Below, piece after piece: positions 1 to 7,305 of a stretch of DNA of 12,936 bases. Positions within the stretch are counted from its first letter, which is position 1; each line of letters opens with the position of its first letter. The stretch lies in assembly GCA_027371655.1 (NCBI GenBank), contig DAHXMR010000175.1, forward strand, positions 1 through 12,936. Reading direction: 5' to 3'. The notes under the pieces were generated by a model. That model did no database searches and was not told where the DNA came from. It worked only from the letters and a program-made list of their open reading frames with translations. The DNA is from Microcaldota archaeon. GTDB taxonomy: Archaea > Micrarchaeota > Micrarchaeia > Norongarragalinales > CAINOH01. A program made the translations under genes and the position numbers.

Positions 1-131
1 GCGGGCCGCTGCCGAAAGGCGCAAGGCCAAACCTTGCGGCCGCGGTCGCGGCAAACACGCTGCTTTTCGCGATTTTCAGCGCGATAATAGTTTGGGGCCC
101 GCACTCGGCATTCGCCTTGAAAATCGTTTGA
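1..131 (+). CDS. C-terminal end of an unidentified membrane protein (partial)
   Basis: An open frame enters from the window edge (codons in phase from base 3) and ends at TGA 129-131, giving 42 residues. They contain a basic, Pro-rich stretch (GPLPKGARPN) and then one clear hydrophobic helix (about AAAVAANTLLFAIFSAIIVW), ending in a short tail. This looks like the last transmembrane segment of an integral membrane protein. The other forward frames read as Arg-rich shadow peptides. Too little is present to name a family. It lies upstream of the copper ATPase remnant in the same direction, with about 50 bases between them. Confidence 0.4.
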   Translation, partial: GPLPKGARPNLAAAVAANTLLFAIFSAIIVWGPHSAFALKIV

Positions 132-148
132 TTGCCCAATCGCCCGAT

Positions 149-168
149 TAAAACCCACTAAAACCCAC
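149..168 (+). repeat. Tandem 2 x 10-base direct repeat upstream of the copper ATPase remnant
   Basis: The 10-mer taaaacccac occurs twice head to tail (149-158 and 159-168). It lies directly upstream of an AGGTG ribosome binding site (169-173) and the TTG start at 181. The first copy overlaps an AT-rich gattaaaa stretch that could be a weak TATA element. The position would suit a regulator binding site, but two short copies can arise by chance. Confidence 0.3.
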
Positions 169-180
169 AGGTGCGTAGAT

Positions 181-751
181 TTGAAAAAAAACCGTCCTTT
201 CGATAAATGGAATGCACTGCGCCAGCTGCGCGACCCTCATCAACCGCAGGCTGTCCAAGCTTCCCGGCGTTGCTTCCGCAAACGTGAACTACTCCGCGGG
301 AAAGGCGGCCGTTGATTTTGACGAAAAGCGGGCGAGCGAAACGCAGCTTGTCGAAACCGTGAAGTCCCTGGGATACGGGGCAGCCGTCGGGGCTGACTAT
401 GAACGCGAGAAAACCGTCCGTGAGGCAGAAATTTCACAACTCAAGCGCCTCACTATCCTTTCCGCGGCGTTCAGCATTCCCGCGGTCGCCCTCGGAATGT
501 TCCTCATGGACTTTCCCTACAGGCTTTGGCTGCTTTTCCTTCTGTCCACGCCCGTGCAGTTCTACGTCGGCCGCGGGTTCTACCAAGGGGCCTACGCAGC
601 CCTGCGCAACGGCACCGCCAGCATGGACACGCTGATTGCGGTGGGCACAAGCGCGGCATATTTCTACAGCCTTGCCGCGCTTGCCGGGCTGGTTATGGAA
701 CAATACTTCGAAGTGAAAATCGAGGGGAACGACGTGCTGGTCGGCGCCTGA
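181..751 (+). pseudogene. Heavy-metal (copper) P1B-type ATPase, frameshifted and truncated
   Basis: This is the N-terminal part of a CopA-like copper-exporting ATPase. From the in-frame ATG at 212 it gives 179 residues: an HMA metal-binding domain with the GMHCASC motif (Cys3 and Cys6 counting from that ATG), then about three membrane segments ending near residue 168 (LIAVGTSAAYFYSLAALAGLV). The expected start is TTG 181 with AGGTG at 169-173, 7 bases away. Reading from there needs one base fewer in the A8 run at 184-191 to give MKKTVLSINGMHCASC. The actuator domain, CPC motif, DKTG phosphorylation site and P-domain are all missing. The last residues (KIEGNDVLVGA) resemble the VLVGN strand of the nucleotide-binding domain, which suggests an internal deletion. 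It cannot act as a pump. A membrane-anchored copper-binding product is conceivable. The gene is either truly decayed or wrongly assembled. Confidence 0.75.
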
Positions 752-787
752 TTTTTAGCACCCGAAACGCTCCAAATGCTTTCCCAA

Positions 788-2368
788 CTAAGCCTTGGGC
801 TCGTCCTTTGGTTCGAAGTAGCCTTCTTCCAATGCCAGCTCTTTTGCCGCCTCCTGCAAGGTGGGGTCGTGGGTTTTGCGCAACGGGATTTCGCGCAACA
901 GGAACGTAAGAACCAATCCGGCAAAAGCCACCGCCGCGGAAACGAGGAACGTAAAGTCCAGCGCGGACGATAGCGCCGCCTTTATTTTTGCCGCCTCGCC
1001 CGGGGGCATTCCGGAAACCGCGTGGCTCTGCATAAGCGCGTCCGGGTTTTGCAGGCTCATCCCGCTTCCAAGCGCGGCGAGGTTCGCGTTCACCCCCATC
1101 ACGAATATCGCGCCGAACACCGCGACTCCGATGAGGCCGCCGATGCTGCGGAAGAACTGCAGTGCCGCGGTGACAACGCCGATTTTCGAGTGCTCGAACG
1201 CGTTTTGCACCGCGAGGACGAACACGGGCATGGACGCGCCAAGCCCCATGCCGAGCACGATTATCGACGCGGTTATGTCGGATTCCTTGGACGCGGGCCC
1301 AAGGAAGGAAAGGATGAACATGCCGGCCGCGGTGAGCGCGGAGCCCACAAGGGCCACTGCCTTGTATTTTCCGGTTCTGGAGGTTATCTGGCCCGCCACC
1401 GCGCTTGTGAGCACAAGCGATACCACCATGGGCGTCATGAGCAGGCCGGATTCGGTGGCGGTTTTTGCAAGCACTGCCTGCAGGAAAAGAGGAAGGTAGA
1501 TTATGGCGCCGAACATCGCGGTCGCGTTGATGAACACTATCGCCGAGGACAGGCTGAAAATGTCGTTCTTGAAAATGCCAAGGTGCAGGATGGGGTCGAC
1601 CGCCTTCCTTTCCTCGCGCACGAACAAATAGAACCCCAATGCGGAAAGCGCGAACAATCCTAGAATCTGCGCCGAGCCGAACGCGTAGTACGCGCCTCCC
1701 AAAAGCAGCGCCAGCATGAGCGCGGAAATGGCGGCAACAATGTACGCGGAGCCGCGGTAGTCGATTTTGGCGGAACCCGTGCCGGGAATTGCGGGCAGAA
1801 AGCGGACAAGCGCTGCCATGGAAACAATGCCGATTGGCACGTTGATGAAAAAAATCCAGTGCCACCCCACCGTGTCGGTGAGGTAGCCGCCCAAAAGCGG
1901 ACCCACTATCGAGGCGAGGCCGAACGCGGAGCCTATTGCGCCCTGCCACTTGCCGCGCTCGGCGGGCGGGAACAAATCGGCGATAATCGCCATCGAATTC
2001 ACGAGAATCGCGCCTCCGCCTATGCCCTGGATGCCGCGGAAGACGATCAACTGAACTATGTCCTGCGACAGGCCGCAGAGAATCGAGCCGGCGAGGAAAA
2101 TTCCTATGCCGGCCAAGAAAAGTTTTTTGCGGCCGTAAACATCCGATAGCTTTCCGTAAACAATCACGGTCGCCGTCGAGGTGAGCAGATAGGCGGACAC
2201 CACCCAGCTCAAAAGCTCCACGCCGCCCAAGGACGCGACCATCTTGGGAAGCGCGGTGGACACGATGGTCTGGTCGAGGGCGGACAGGAAAAGGCCGCTG
2301 AGCACGCTTGCCATTATCACTAGCTTGTCCCGCTTGGGCGAGTGCGACAGTGTCTTTGCGGTTTCCAT
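788..2368 (-). CDS. MFS multidrug/H+ antiporter, DHA2 (EmrB/QacA) family, 14 TM
   Basis: A 526-residue inner-membrane transporter, the usual length for the 14-helix DHA2 drug:H+ antiporters that expel lipophilic compounds using the proton gradient. Visible family motifs are SALDQTIVSTALP in TM1 (the LDxTxxNxALP motif), GKLSDVYGRKK in the loop 2-3 (residues about 72-82, motif A), RGIQGIGGG (111-119, motif B), GLASIVGPLLGG in TM5 (motif C) and WHWIFFINVPIG. The C-terminus is a charged cytoplasmic tail (GYFEPKDEPKA). I chose the ATG at 2368. A TTG at 2401 would add 11 residues, but neither start has a clear ribosome binding site. It stands alone, convergent with the copper ATPase remnant 36 bases away. 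Substrate cannot be inferred from sequence. Confidence 0.9.
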   Translation of the reverse strand: METAKTLSHSPKRDKLVIMASVLSGLFLSALDQTIVSTALPKMVASLGGVELLSWVVSAYLLTSTATVIVYGKLSDVYGRKKLFLAGIGIFLAGSILCGLSQDIVQLIVFRGIQGIGGGAILVNSMAIIADLFPPAERGKWQGAIGSAFGLASIVGPLLGGYLTDTVGWHWIFFINVPIGIVSMAALVRFLPAIPGTGSAKIDYRGSAYIVAAISALMLALLLGGAYYAFGSAQILGLFALSALGFYLFVREERKAVDPILHLGIFKNDIFSLSSAIVFINATAMFGAIIYLPLFLQAVLAKTATESGLLMTPMVVSLVLTSAVAGQITSRTGKYKAVALVGSALTAAGMFILSFLGPASKESDITASIIVLGMGLGASMPVFVLAVQNAFEHSKIGVVTAALQFFRSIGGLIGVAVFGAIFVMGVNANLAALGSGMSLQNPDALMQSHAVSGMPPGEAAKIKAALSSALDFTFLVSAAVAFAGLVLTFLLREIPLRKTHDPTLQEAAKELALEEGYFEPKDEPKA

Positions 2369-2533
2369 TTCAAAACACGGTTTGTGGACAAAAGATTGCA
2401 AAAAAGCAAAAATCGGCGGAAGCCGGACGAACAGGATTAAGGTTTTTCCGCAAAGGGATTACGCGGCATAAAAATATTAACCGAAATGCCGGCGGCACCG
2501 CGGGGGCAGGCATGCGCCGGGCTTGCCGCGCTT

Positions 2534-2542
2534 GAATAAAAA
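2534..2542 (+). promoter_or_regulatory. Possible TATA box of the 160-residue hypothetical gene
   Basis: GAATAAAAA lies about 38 bases upstream of the ATG at 2576. An archaeal start about 26-27 bases downstream would leave a leader of roughly 10 bases, consistent with the lack of a ribosome binding site in front of that ATG. Another AT-rich stretch (cataaaaatattaa, 2467-2480) in the same gap could serve this gene or the divergent transporter gene. Confidence 0.3.
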
Positions 2543-2575
2543 CTTTGCCGCGCCCAAAAATAAGCGGGGCAAAAA

Positions 2576-3058
2576 ATGGAACGCGCAATCAACCGGCTTG
2601 GAAAGAAGCTCGCACGCACGCGGGGGGCGTGGATGCCCGCTAAAATGATTCTGTTCCACCAGTTCCTGCAGCCCACGGAAAGAAAGACTTTCTTGAAAAT
2701 CCCGGGAATCCCCGGCTACGTCAACCCCATCAAGCAGAAATACCTGTTCGTTTACCACCGCCACAAGTTGCCGGTCACCCCGCGGATGCCGCTTGTCAGG
2801 CGGCTCTTGGTAAAAAAAGGCCTCCAAGAGCCGATTCGAATTCCGGAGAGCCGGATAATCCCCCAAAGGGAACAGGACCGCATAAAGGGCCTGGTGGGCG
2901 AAATGGTCCACTCCGCAAGGAGCACCACCGGCCACATTTGGGACACCAAAATCGAATTCAAAAAAGACCCAAAAACCAACCTCGTTTACTTGTTCGTCCA
3001 CTTGGAACCGCCCAAAAAAGAGGAATCCTTGGACAAAATACGCGTTTCCTATAACTGA
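2576..3058 (+). CDS. Hypothetical basic protein (160 aa)
   Basis: I do not recognise this 160-residue protein. It opens with a strongly basic N-terminus (MERAINRLGKKLARTRGAWM), has no signal peptide or membrane segment, and is rich in Lys, Arg and Pro. A central segment (PLVRRLLVKKGLQEP, RIIPQREQDRIKGLVGEMVHSAR) looks helical and charged. The end (TNLVYLFVHLEPPKKEE) looks like a beta strand with an acidic/basic tail. It has only His residues and no Cys, so no metal cluster is suggested. Codon use matches the neighbours, and opposite frames give only shadow peptides. It sits alone between the divergent MFS gene and the zinc operon, starting 109 bases upstream of the latter's leader. The basic character would suit nucleic acid or ribosome contact, but that is speculation. 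Confidence 0.75.
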   Translation: MERAINRLGKKLARTRGAWMPAKMILFHQFLQPTERKTFLKIPGIPGYVNPIKQKYLFVYHRHKLPVTPRMPLVRRLLVKKGLQEPIRIPESRIIPQREQDRIKGLVGEMVHSARSTTGHIWDTKIEFKKDPKTNLVYLFVHLEPPKKEESLDKIRVSYN

Positions 3059-3081
3059 CCGCCCCAAACGCGCCTCCCGCA

Positions 3082-3093
3082 GGGCAACTGCCC
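3082..3093 (+). promoter_or_regulatory. Short palindrome upstream of the zinc ABC operon
   Basis: GGGCA-ac-TGCCC is a 5-base inverted repeat with a 2-base spacer. It lies about 10 bases before an AT-rich stretch (gtattttt, 3101-3108) that could be the TATA region, 75 bases upstream of the GTG start of the binding-protein gene. Metal-responsive repressors often bind such sites. There is only one copy and the stem is short, so this is tentative. Confidence 0.2.
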
Positions 3094-3167
3094 AACAGAA
3101 GTATTTTTGAGCGCGCCAACCGTAAGGCTTCACAGGCGCAACTCGAGTTTTTTGGTGCAGCAAAGCC

Positions 3168-4067
3168 GTGTTCGGGAAAATCGCAGCAATGCTTGTTTTT
3201 GCCGCCTTGCTTTTTGGGTGCCTGCAGCCGCAGGCCCCCGCGCAAAGCGCGGGGGGAAAGCCCATTGTTGTTGTGACCGCGTATTTCCTCGAAGACTTCG
3301 CCAAAGGCGTTGCGGGCGACCGCGCGGACGTAGTGAACCTCCTGCCGGACGGCGCGAACCTGCACTCGTTCGAGCCGGGGCCCCGCGATTTGGAAACGGT
3401 TTATTCCGCGCGCGTGTTCGTCTACAACGGCGCGGGCTTAGAGGCGTACACCCCGCAAATCGCGGCAAGCATTCCCCAAAGCGTCATCACCGTGGAAGCC
3501 TCAAGCGGGGTGAAACTCGACCAGGCGCAGGACGCTGCCCACGGGCCCTTCGACCCCCACGTGTGGCTGGACCCCGTGCTTGCAAAACAGGAAGTTGGCG
3601 CGATAAAAAACGCGCTTGCGCAGGCCGACCCCAAAAACGCGGATTACTACGATAAAAACGCGAAGGCTTATTCCGAAAAGCTCGATTCCCTGAACGCGGA
3701 AATCGCAAACCGCATTTCCAAGTTCTCCAAGAAGGAATATGTGGGCTTCCACCCCGCGTTCTCGTATTTCAACAAGCGCTACGGCTTGAAGTACGCCGCG
3801 GTGATAGAGGAATTCGCGGGCGACGAGCCAAGCGCAAAGGAAATGGCGAACATAGTCGACGTTGCCAGGCAAACGGGAATCAACACGGTTTTCGCGGAGC
3901 CCAACCTCGACCCGCGCGCCGCGTACTCGATTGCGCAGGAAATAAACGGCACCGTGCTCTTGCTGCAGCCGATGGAAACGCTTTCGCCCCAGGAGCGCGC
4001 GGATGGAAAGGATTATTTTGCCCTGATGCGTGAGAACGTTGAAACGCTTGCAAGGGTGCTGTCTTGA
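3168..4067 (+). CDS. znuA: Zinc/manganese ABC transporter substrate-binding lipoprotein (ZnuA/TroA family)
   Basis: A 299-residue cluster A-I metal-binding protein that captures Zn2+ or Mn2+ outside the cell and hands it to the permease. Residues 1-17 form a hydrophobic signal ending in a lipobox-like LLFGC, so Cys18 is the likely lipid anchor. The metal ligands expected for the family are visible: His66 (NLHSFEP), His131 (DPHVWLDP), His195 (GFHPAFSYF) and an acidic residue around AEPNLDP (Glu244 or Asp248). The His-rich loop typical of many zinc ZnuA proteins is almost absent (only one extra His, at 125), so manganese is possible. The start is GTG 3168 with GGTG 10 bases upstream. The stop overlaps the next gene's start by 4 bases (TTGA), showing translational coupling to the ATPase. 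Confidence 0.9.
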   Translation: MFGKIAAMLVFAALLFGCLQPQAPAQSAGGKPIVVVTAYFLEDFAKGVAGDRADVVNLLPDGANLHSFEPGPRDLETVYSARVFVYNGAGLEAYTPQIAASIPQSVITVEASSGVKLDQAQDAAHGPFDPHVWLDPVLAKQEVGAIKNALAQADPKNADYYDKNAKAYSEKLDSLNAEIANRISKFSKKEYVGFHPAFSYFNKRYGLKYAAVIEEFAGDEPSAKEMANIVDVARQTGINTVFAEPNLDPRAAYSIAQEINGTVLLLQPMETLSPQERADGKDYFALMRENVETLARVLS

Positions 4068-4771
4068 AAATCCTCGAATTCCAAAACGTGACCTTCAGCT
4101 ACGCCGAATCCCCCGTGCTTGAAAAAGTCTCCTTTTCGGTGGACTCGGGCGACTTTTTGGGGCTCATCGGCCCCAACGGCGCCGGGAAAAGCACCATATT
4201 GAAACTTGCCCTGAACCTGGAAAAGCCCGACTCGGGAAAAATAATCCTCTTCGGCAAAGAGCGCTTCAACGATTGGCAAAAAATAGGCTACGTCCCCCAG
4301 CGCTCCACGTTCGACCACACTTTCCCCGCAACCGCCCTCGAAGTCGCGGCAATGGGCGCAAAGCCCGAGAACGAGGCGAACGCGATAAAGGCGCTTGGCG
4401 AAGTGGGAATGGAACACCTCGCCGAAGAACGCATAGGCGAACTCTCCGGCGGGCAAATCCAGCGAGTGTTCCTCGCGCACGCGCTTGTCAACGACCCCGA
4501 CCTGCTCCTCTTGGACGAGCCCCTGACGGGAATCGACGTGGAACAGCAGGAAAAATTCTGCTCCCTGCTGCGCGACCTCAACAAGAAGGGCAAGACAATC
4601 GTAATGGTCTCGCACGACCTTACCTACGTTGCAAACCTCGTGAGCAAAGTCGCGTGCATCAACAAGACGCTGTTCTTCTCGGAAAAGCAGAAGGCGGGAA
4701 AAAAAGCAATCTTCGCCTGCGAGGGATTCGGCCCGAACGGGAACCCCGAGCACCACCACCAAAATCCCTAA
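4064..4771 (+). CDS. znuC: Zinc/manganese ABC transporter ATP-binding protein
   Basis: A 235-residue ABC ATPase that powers metal import with the neighbouring binding protein and permease. All motifs are intact: Walker A GPNGAGKST (36-44), Q-loop Gln79 (YVPQR), signature LSGGQ (127-131), Walker B LLLLDEP (147-153) and switch His184 (VSHDLTYV). The TTG start at 4064 overlaps the preceding stop and has a good GGGTG site at 4054-4058. The segment after residue 205 is not part of the usual ATPase fold and ends in a His cluster (PEHHHQNP), which could bind zinc. The permease gene follows after 19 bases. Family and operon context make the role secure. The metal (Zn versus Mn) is not determined. Confidence 0.92.
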   Translation: MKILEFQNVTFSYAESPVLEKVSFSVDSGDFLGLIGPNGAGKSTILKLALNLEKPDSGKIILFGKERFNDWQKIGYVPQRSTFDHTFPATALEVAAMGAKPENEANAIKALGEVGMEHLAEERIGELSGGQIQRVFLAHALVNDPDLLLLDEPLTGIDVEQQEKFCSLLRDLNKKGKTIVMVSHDLTYVANLVSKVACINKTLFFSEKQKAGKKAIFACEGFGPNGNPEHHHQNP

Positions 4772-4790
4772 CGCCAACAGGTATGAAAAA

Positions 4791-5591
4791 ATGTTCGAAA
4801 TATTCGCCTATAAATTCATGCAGACCGCGTTCATCGCGGCCACCCTCGTCGCCGTGCTGTGCGCCACGTTCGGATTGTTCATAGTCCTGCGCAAGCTTTC
4901 GTTCATCACCGACGGCATTGCGCACATAAGCCTCTCGGGAATAGCCCTCGCGCTTGCAACCCACGTGAACGTGCTTGCAGTGACACTCGCGGTGGCAATC
5001 GCAAGCGGGCTTGGCATAAACCGCTTGCGCGAAAAGCTCAAGCTCTCCGGCGACACGGCGATAGGCCTCATGTTCCCCGTCGGGCTTGCCGCGGGAATAA
5101 TCCTTTTGTCCCTTGCCAAGGCGACCAGCATCGACATCACCACATACCTTTTCGGAAGCATCCTTGCCATAAGCGAAGCCGACCTTTGGGCGATACTGGT
5201 TTTCGGCGCAGTAGTGCTTGCCGCGGTCCTGCTCCTGCGCAAGCAGCTGCTTTACATCGCCTTCGACGAGGAATCGGCGCGCGCAAGCGGACTGCCCGTG
5301 ACGGCGATAAACTACGCGTTCTTCGCCCTCATAGGCGCGACGGTGGTGCTCTCCGTGAGAATCGCGGGAATCCTGCTCATCTCGTCCCTTGTGATTGCAC
5401 CGCCAAGCGCGGCGCTGCAGCTCAAAAAAAGCTTCAAAACAACGCTGATTCTTTCGTGCATTTTCGGGGTAGTGTCGGCCTGGAGCGGGATAACCGCGTC
5501 ATACTACTTGGGCATCCCAACCGGCGCGGCAATAGCGATTTCCAGCTTCGCAATATTCCTCGCGGCATACCTTTTGCGGCCCGGCAAGTAA
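4791..5591 (+). CDS. znuB: Zinc/manganese ABC transporter permease (ABC-3 family)
   Basis: A 266-residue integral membrane permease with about eight hydrophobic helices, the usual length for the ABC-3 family (ZnuB, MntB, TroC). Family features include the early LRKLSFITDGIAHISLSGIA segment, in which the His residues are conserved in metal permeases, and SVRIAGILLISSLVIAPPSAA near the end, which contains the APPSAA signature. The ATG at 4791 has AGGT at 4779-4782. A nearby ATG at 4783 is out of frame. It is the third gene of the operon after the binding protein and ATPase. Its TAA is only 1 base from the stop of the convergent ZIP gene, leaving no room for a terminator between them. Confidence 0.92.
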   Translation: MFEIFAYKFMQTAFIAATLVAVLCATFGLFIVLRKLSFITDGIAHISLSGIALALATHVNVLAVTLAVAIASGLGINRLREKLKLSGDTAIGLMFPVGLAAGIILLSLAKATSIDITTYLFGSILAISEADLWAILVFGAVVLAAVLLLRKQLLYIAFDEESARASGLPVTAINYAFFALIGATVVLSVRIAGILLISSLVIAPPSAALQLKKSFKTTLILSCIFGVVSAWSGITASYYLGIPTGAAIAISSFAIFLAAYLLRPGK

Positions 5592-5592
5592 C

Positions 5593-6330
5593 CTAGAACC
5601 CGAACATCACGGAAACCCCTGCCGCAAAAGCCGCGCCAAAGGCAAACGAAAGCAATGCAACGCGCGCTTCGCCTTCCTTCCACGCGTCGGGCAGCAATTC
5701 CACGAAAATAACGTACGTCATCGCGCCCCCGGAAAACGCAAGGGCCGCGGGGACCGCCGAAGTGACCGCGGTCAAAAAGAAGAAGCCCAAAACCGCGGCA
5801 ACGAATTCCACCACCCCGCTTAGCACGCCGAAACCGATGCACGTCCCGAAACCAACGCCGAAACACGCCAGGGGCGCGGAAACGAGGAAGCCCTCGGGAA
5901 TGTCCTGCAACGCGATAGCCGATGCCACAAGCCAGCCAAGCGCCGGGCTTCCCGCGAAAGCCGAAGCAACGGCGATTCCCTCCGGAATGTTGTGAAGCGA
6001 AATCGAGCCCGCCAAAAGCGCGGCCTTTTTCGACGAAAGCTCGAGCTTTTTGCGGCCCATAAGCAGATGGATGTGCGGCAAAGCGCGGTCGATGGCGACC
6101 AAAAACACAAGGCCCGACAAAAAGCCCAACACCGCCGTCGCGTCCCCCGCCGAGGAGTGCGAGTTTGCAAGCAATTCCAAGACGGAAAAGCCCATCACTC
6201 CCGCGGAAAACGAAAGCATCACCGCGTGGCCGACGCGGCCTATTTTGCGGAAAGCAAGGATGCCGAAAGCGCCAAGCGAAGTCGCGGCAAGAACAAGAAG
6301 CGCGGCGGGAAGGAATGCGAAAAAGTCCAT
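5593..6330 (-). CDS. ZIP-family divalent metal transporter (GufA-like)
   Basis: A 245-residue membrane protein with about eight helices. It is the common size of the prokaryotic ZIP family, which carries Zn2+ and related divalent ions. The binuclear metal site signatures are present: HNIPEG (residues 113-118) in TM4 and QDIPEG (142-147) in TM5, followed by a conserved Glu in GVVEFVAA (about 175). The end (TYVIFVELLPDAW) is also typical. The loop between TM3 and TM4 has only two His (ALPHIHLLMG), so no long His-rich loop. I chose the ATG at 6330. A TTG at 6336 adds two residues, and neither has a clear ribosome binding site. It runs in the same direction as the oxidoreductase genes upstream but converges head-on with the zinc ABC operon. 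Confidence 0.9.
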   Translation of the reverse strand: MDFFAFLPAALLVLAATSLGAFGILAFRKIGRVGHAVMLSFSAGVMGFSVLELLANSHSSAGDATAVLGFLSGLVFLVAIDRALPHIHLLMGRKKLELSSKKAALLAGSISLHNIPEGIAVASAFAGSPALGWLVASAIALQDIPEGFLVSAPLACFGVGFGTCIGFGVLSGVVEFVAAVLGFFFLTAVTSAVPAALAFSGGAMTYVIFVELLPDAWKEGEARVALLSFAFGAAFAAGVSVMFGF

Positions 6331-6423
6331 AGGCAATGCGCATTAACGGCGGGCAACTAAAAAAACCATAACCAAACGCGCCCGGCTCCCGAAAAGAAGC
6401 ACTTTTCCTTCAACAAAAAATGC

Positions 6424-7281
6424 TCACTCGAATTCTTTGAGCAATCCCGAAATCCCGCGCTTTTCGCACGGCAACTCCGCCAAGGGGGCCTTTCCAATCT
6501 GGGGGAAGCCGTCCTCGAATGTTTCACGCGATTCGCGGTAGAACACGCCGATTGGAATTTTGTCGTTCCACTCCAAAGTTTTCTCAAAAGCCGCGGCCTT
6601 GTCCGACGCATCCCATCCCTTTTCCTCGAGCTTGTACACGCGCTTGATGTAATAGTCGAAAGTGTTCACGTGGTTGAACGTCACGCACGGCTGCAAAATG
6701 TCCACATAGCCGAATCCCCTGTGCTTGACCGCCCGCACCATAAGCGAAGACAAGTGCGGTATGTCGCCGGCGAACCCGCGCGCAACGAAAGTCGCGCCGC
6801 TTGCAATGGCAACCGCAATAGGATTCAAACTGGGTTCTGTTGTGCCCTCGGGCGCGCTTTTGGCCTTGAAGCCCCTCTGGCTCGTGGGCGCGTGCTGGCC
6901 CGTAGTCAGGCCGTACACCATGTTGTTGTGCACAAAATAAGCGATATCCGAATTCCTGCGGCAGGCGTGCACGAAGTGGTTCGTGCCCTCCCCGTAGCCG
7001 TCCCCGTCCCCGCCGATTGCAATCACCTCAAGCGAGGAGTTTGCCGCCTTTATCCCCAAAGCAGCGGGAAGGGGCCTGCCGTGCAAGCCGTTGAACGCGT
7101 AAGAATTCACCCAATACGGAACCTTTCCCGAACAGCCGATGCCGCCCACGAGCACCGAGTTGTGCGGCTCGCGGCCAAGCTCGACCAAAGCGCGCTTGAG
7201 CGCGTTCCAAATGCTGTAATCCCCGCAACCCGGGCACCACGTCGGAAACTCCTTCGTTCCCCAATCAGGCAACTGCGACAT
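6424..7281 (-). CDS. korB: 2-oxoacid:ferredoxin oxidoreductase, beta subunit
   Basis: A 285-residue thiamine diphosphate-binding subunit that, with the alpha subunit, oxidatively decarboxylates a 2-oxoacid to acyl-CoA and reduces ferredoxin in the cytoplasm. The four cluster cysteines expected in two-subunit archaeal enzymes are present: Cys16 and Cys19 (WCPGCGDYS), Cys50 (GIGCSGK) and Cys199 (LQPCVTFN), enough for one [4Fe-4S] cluster. The thiamine/Mg motif is GDGDGYGEG (from 91) with NNMVYGLTTGQ following. The length is normal. The ATG at 7281 is preferred. A GTG at 7290 would add three residues. It lies 24 bases downstream of the alpha-subunit stop, so one operon. Substrate (2-oxoglutarate, pyruvate or branched-chain 2-oxoacids) cannot be settled by eye, and the symbol is provisional. 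Confidence 0.9.
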   Translation of the reverse strand: MSQLPDWGTKEFPTWCPGCGDYSIWNALKRALVELGREPHNSVLVGGIGCSGKVPYWVNSYAFNGLHGRPLPAALGIKAANSSLEVIAIGGDGDGYGEGTNHFVHACRRNSDIAYFVHNNMVYGLTTGQHAPTSQRGFKAKSAPEGTTEPSLNPIAVAIASGATFVARGFAGDIPHLSSLMVRAVKHRGFGYVDILQPCVTFNHVNTFDYYIKRVYKLEEKGWDASDKAAAFEKTLEWNDKIPIGVFYRESRETFEDGFPQIGKAPLAELPCEKRGISGLLKEFE

Positions 7282-7305
7282 CAAAACCACTCAAAAACCA
7301 AACGC

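Noticed and set aside
861..1663. Two plus-strand frames of more than 200 codons antisense to the MFS gene
   Set aside because: The opposite strand carries a full 14-TM family protein with all motifs. These frames show no family pattern.
693..1949. A 418-residue minus-strand frame over the MFS gene
   Set aside because: It overlaps the real transporter in another frame, is full of Arg, His and Gly, and has no hydrophobic pattern. It is a shadow of high-GC coding.
2369..2401. TTG start adding 11 residues to the MFS transporter
   Set aside because: The added residues are not typical, there is no binding site, and ATG 2368 gives the usual length.
4013..4777. A 254-residue minus-strand frame across the metal ATPase gene
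   Set aside because: It is antisense to an intact ABC ATPase with every catalytic motif, and has no recognisable features.
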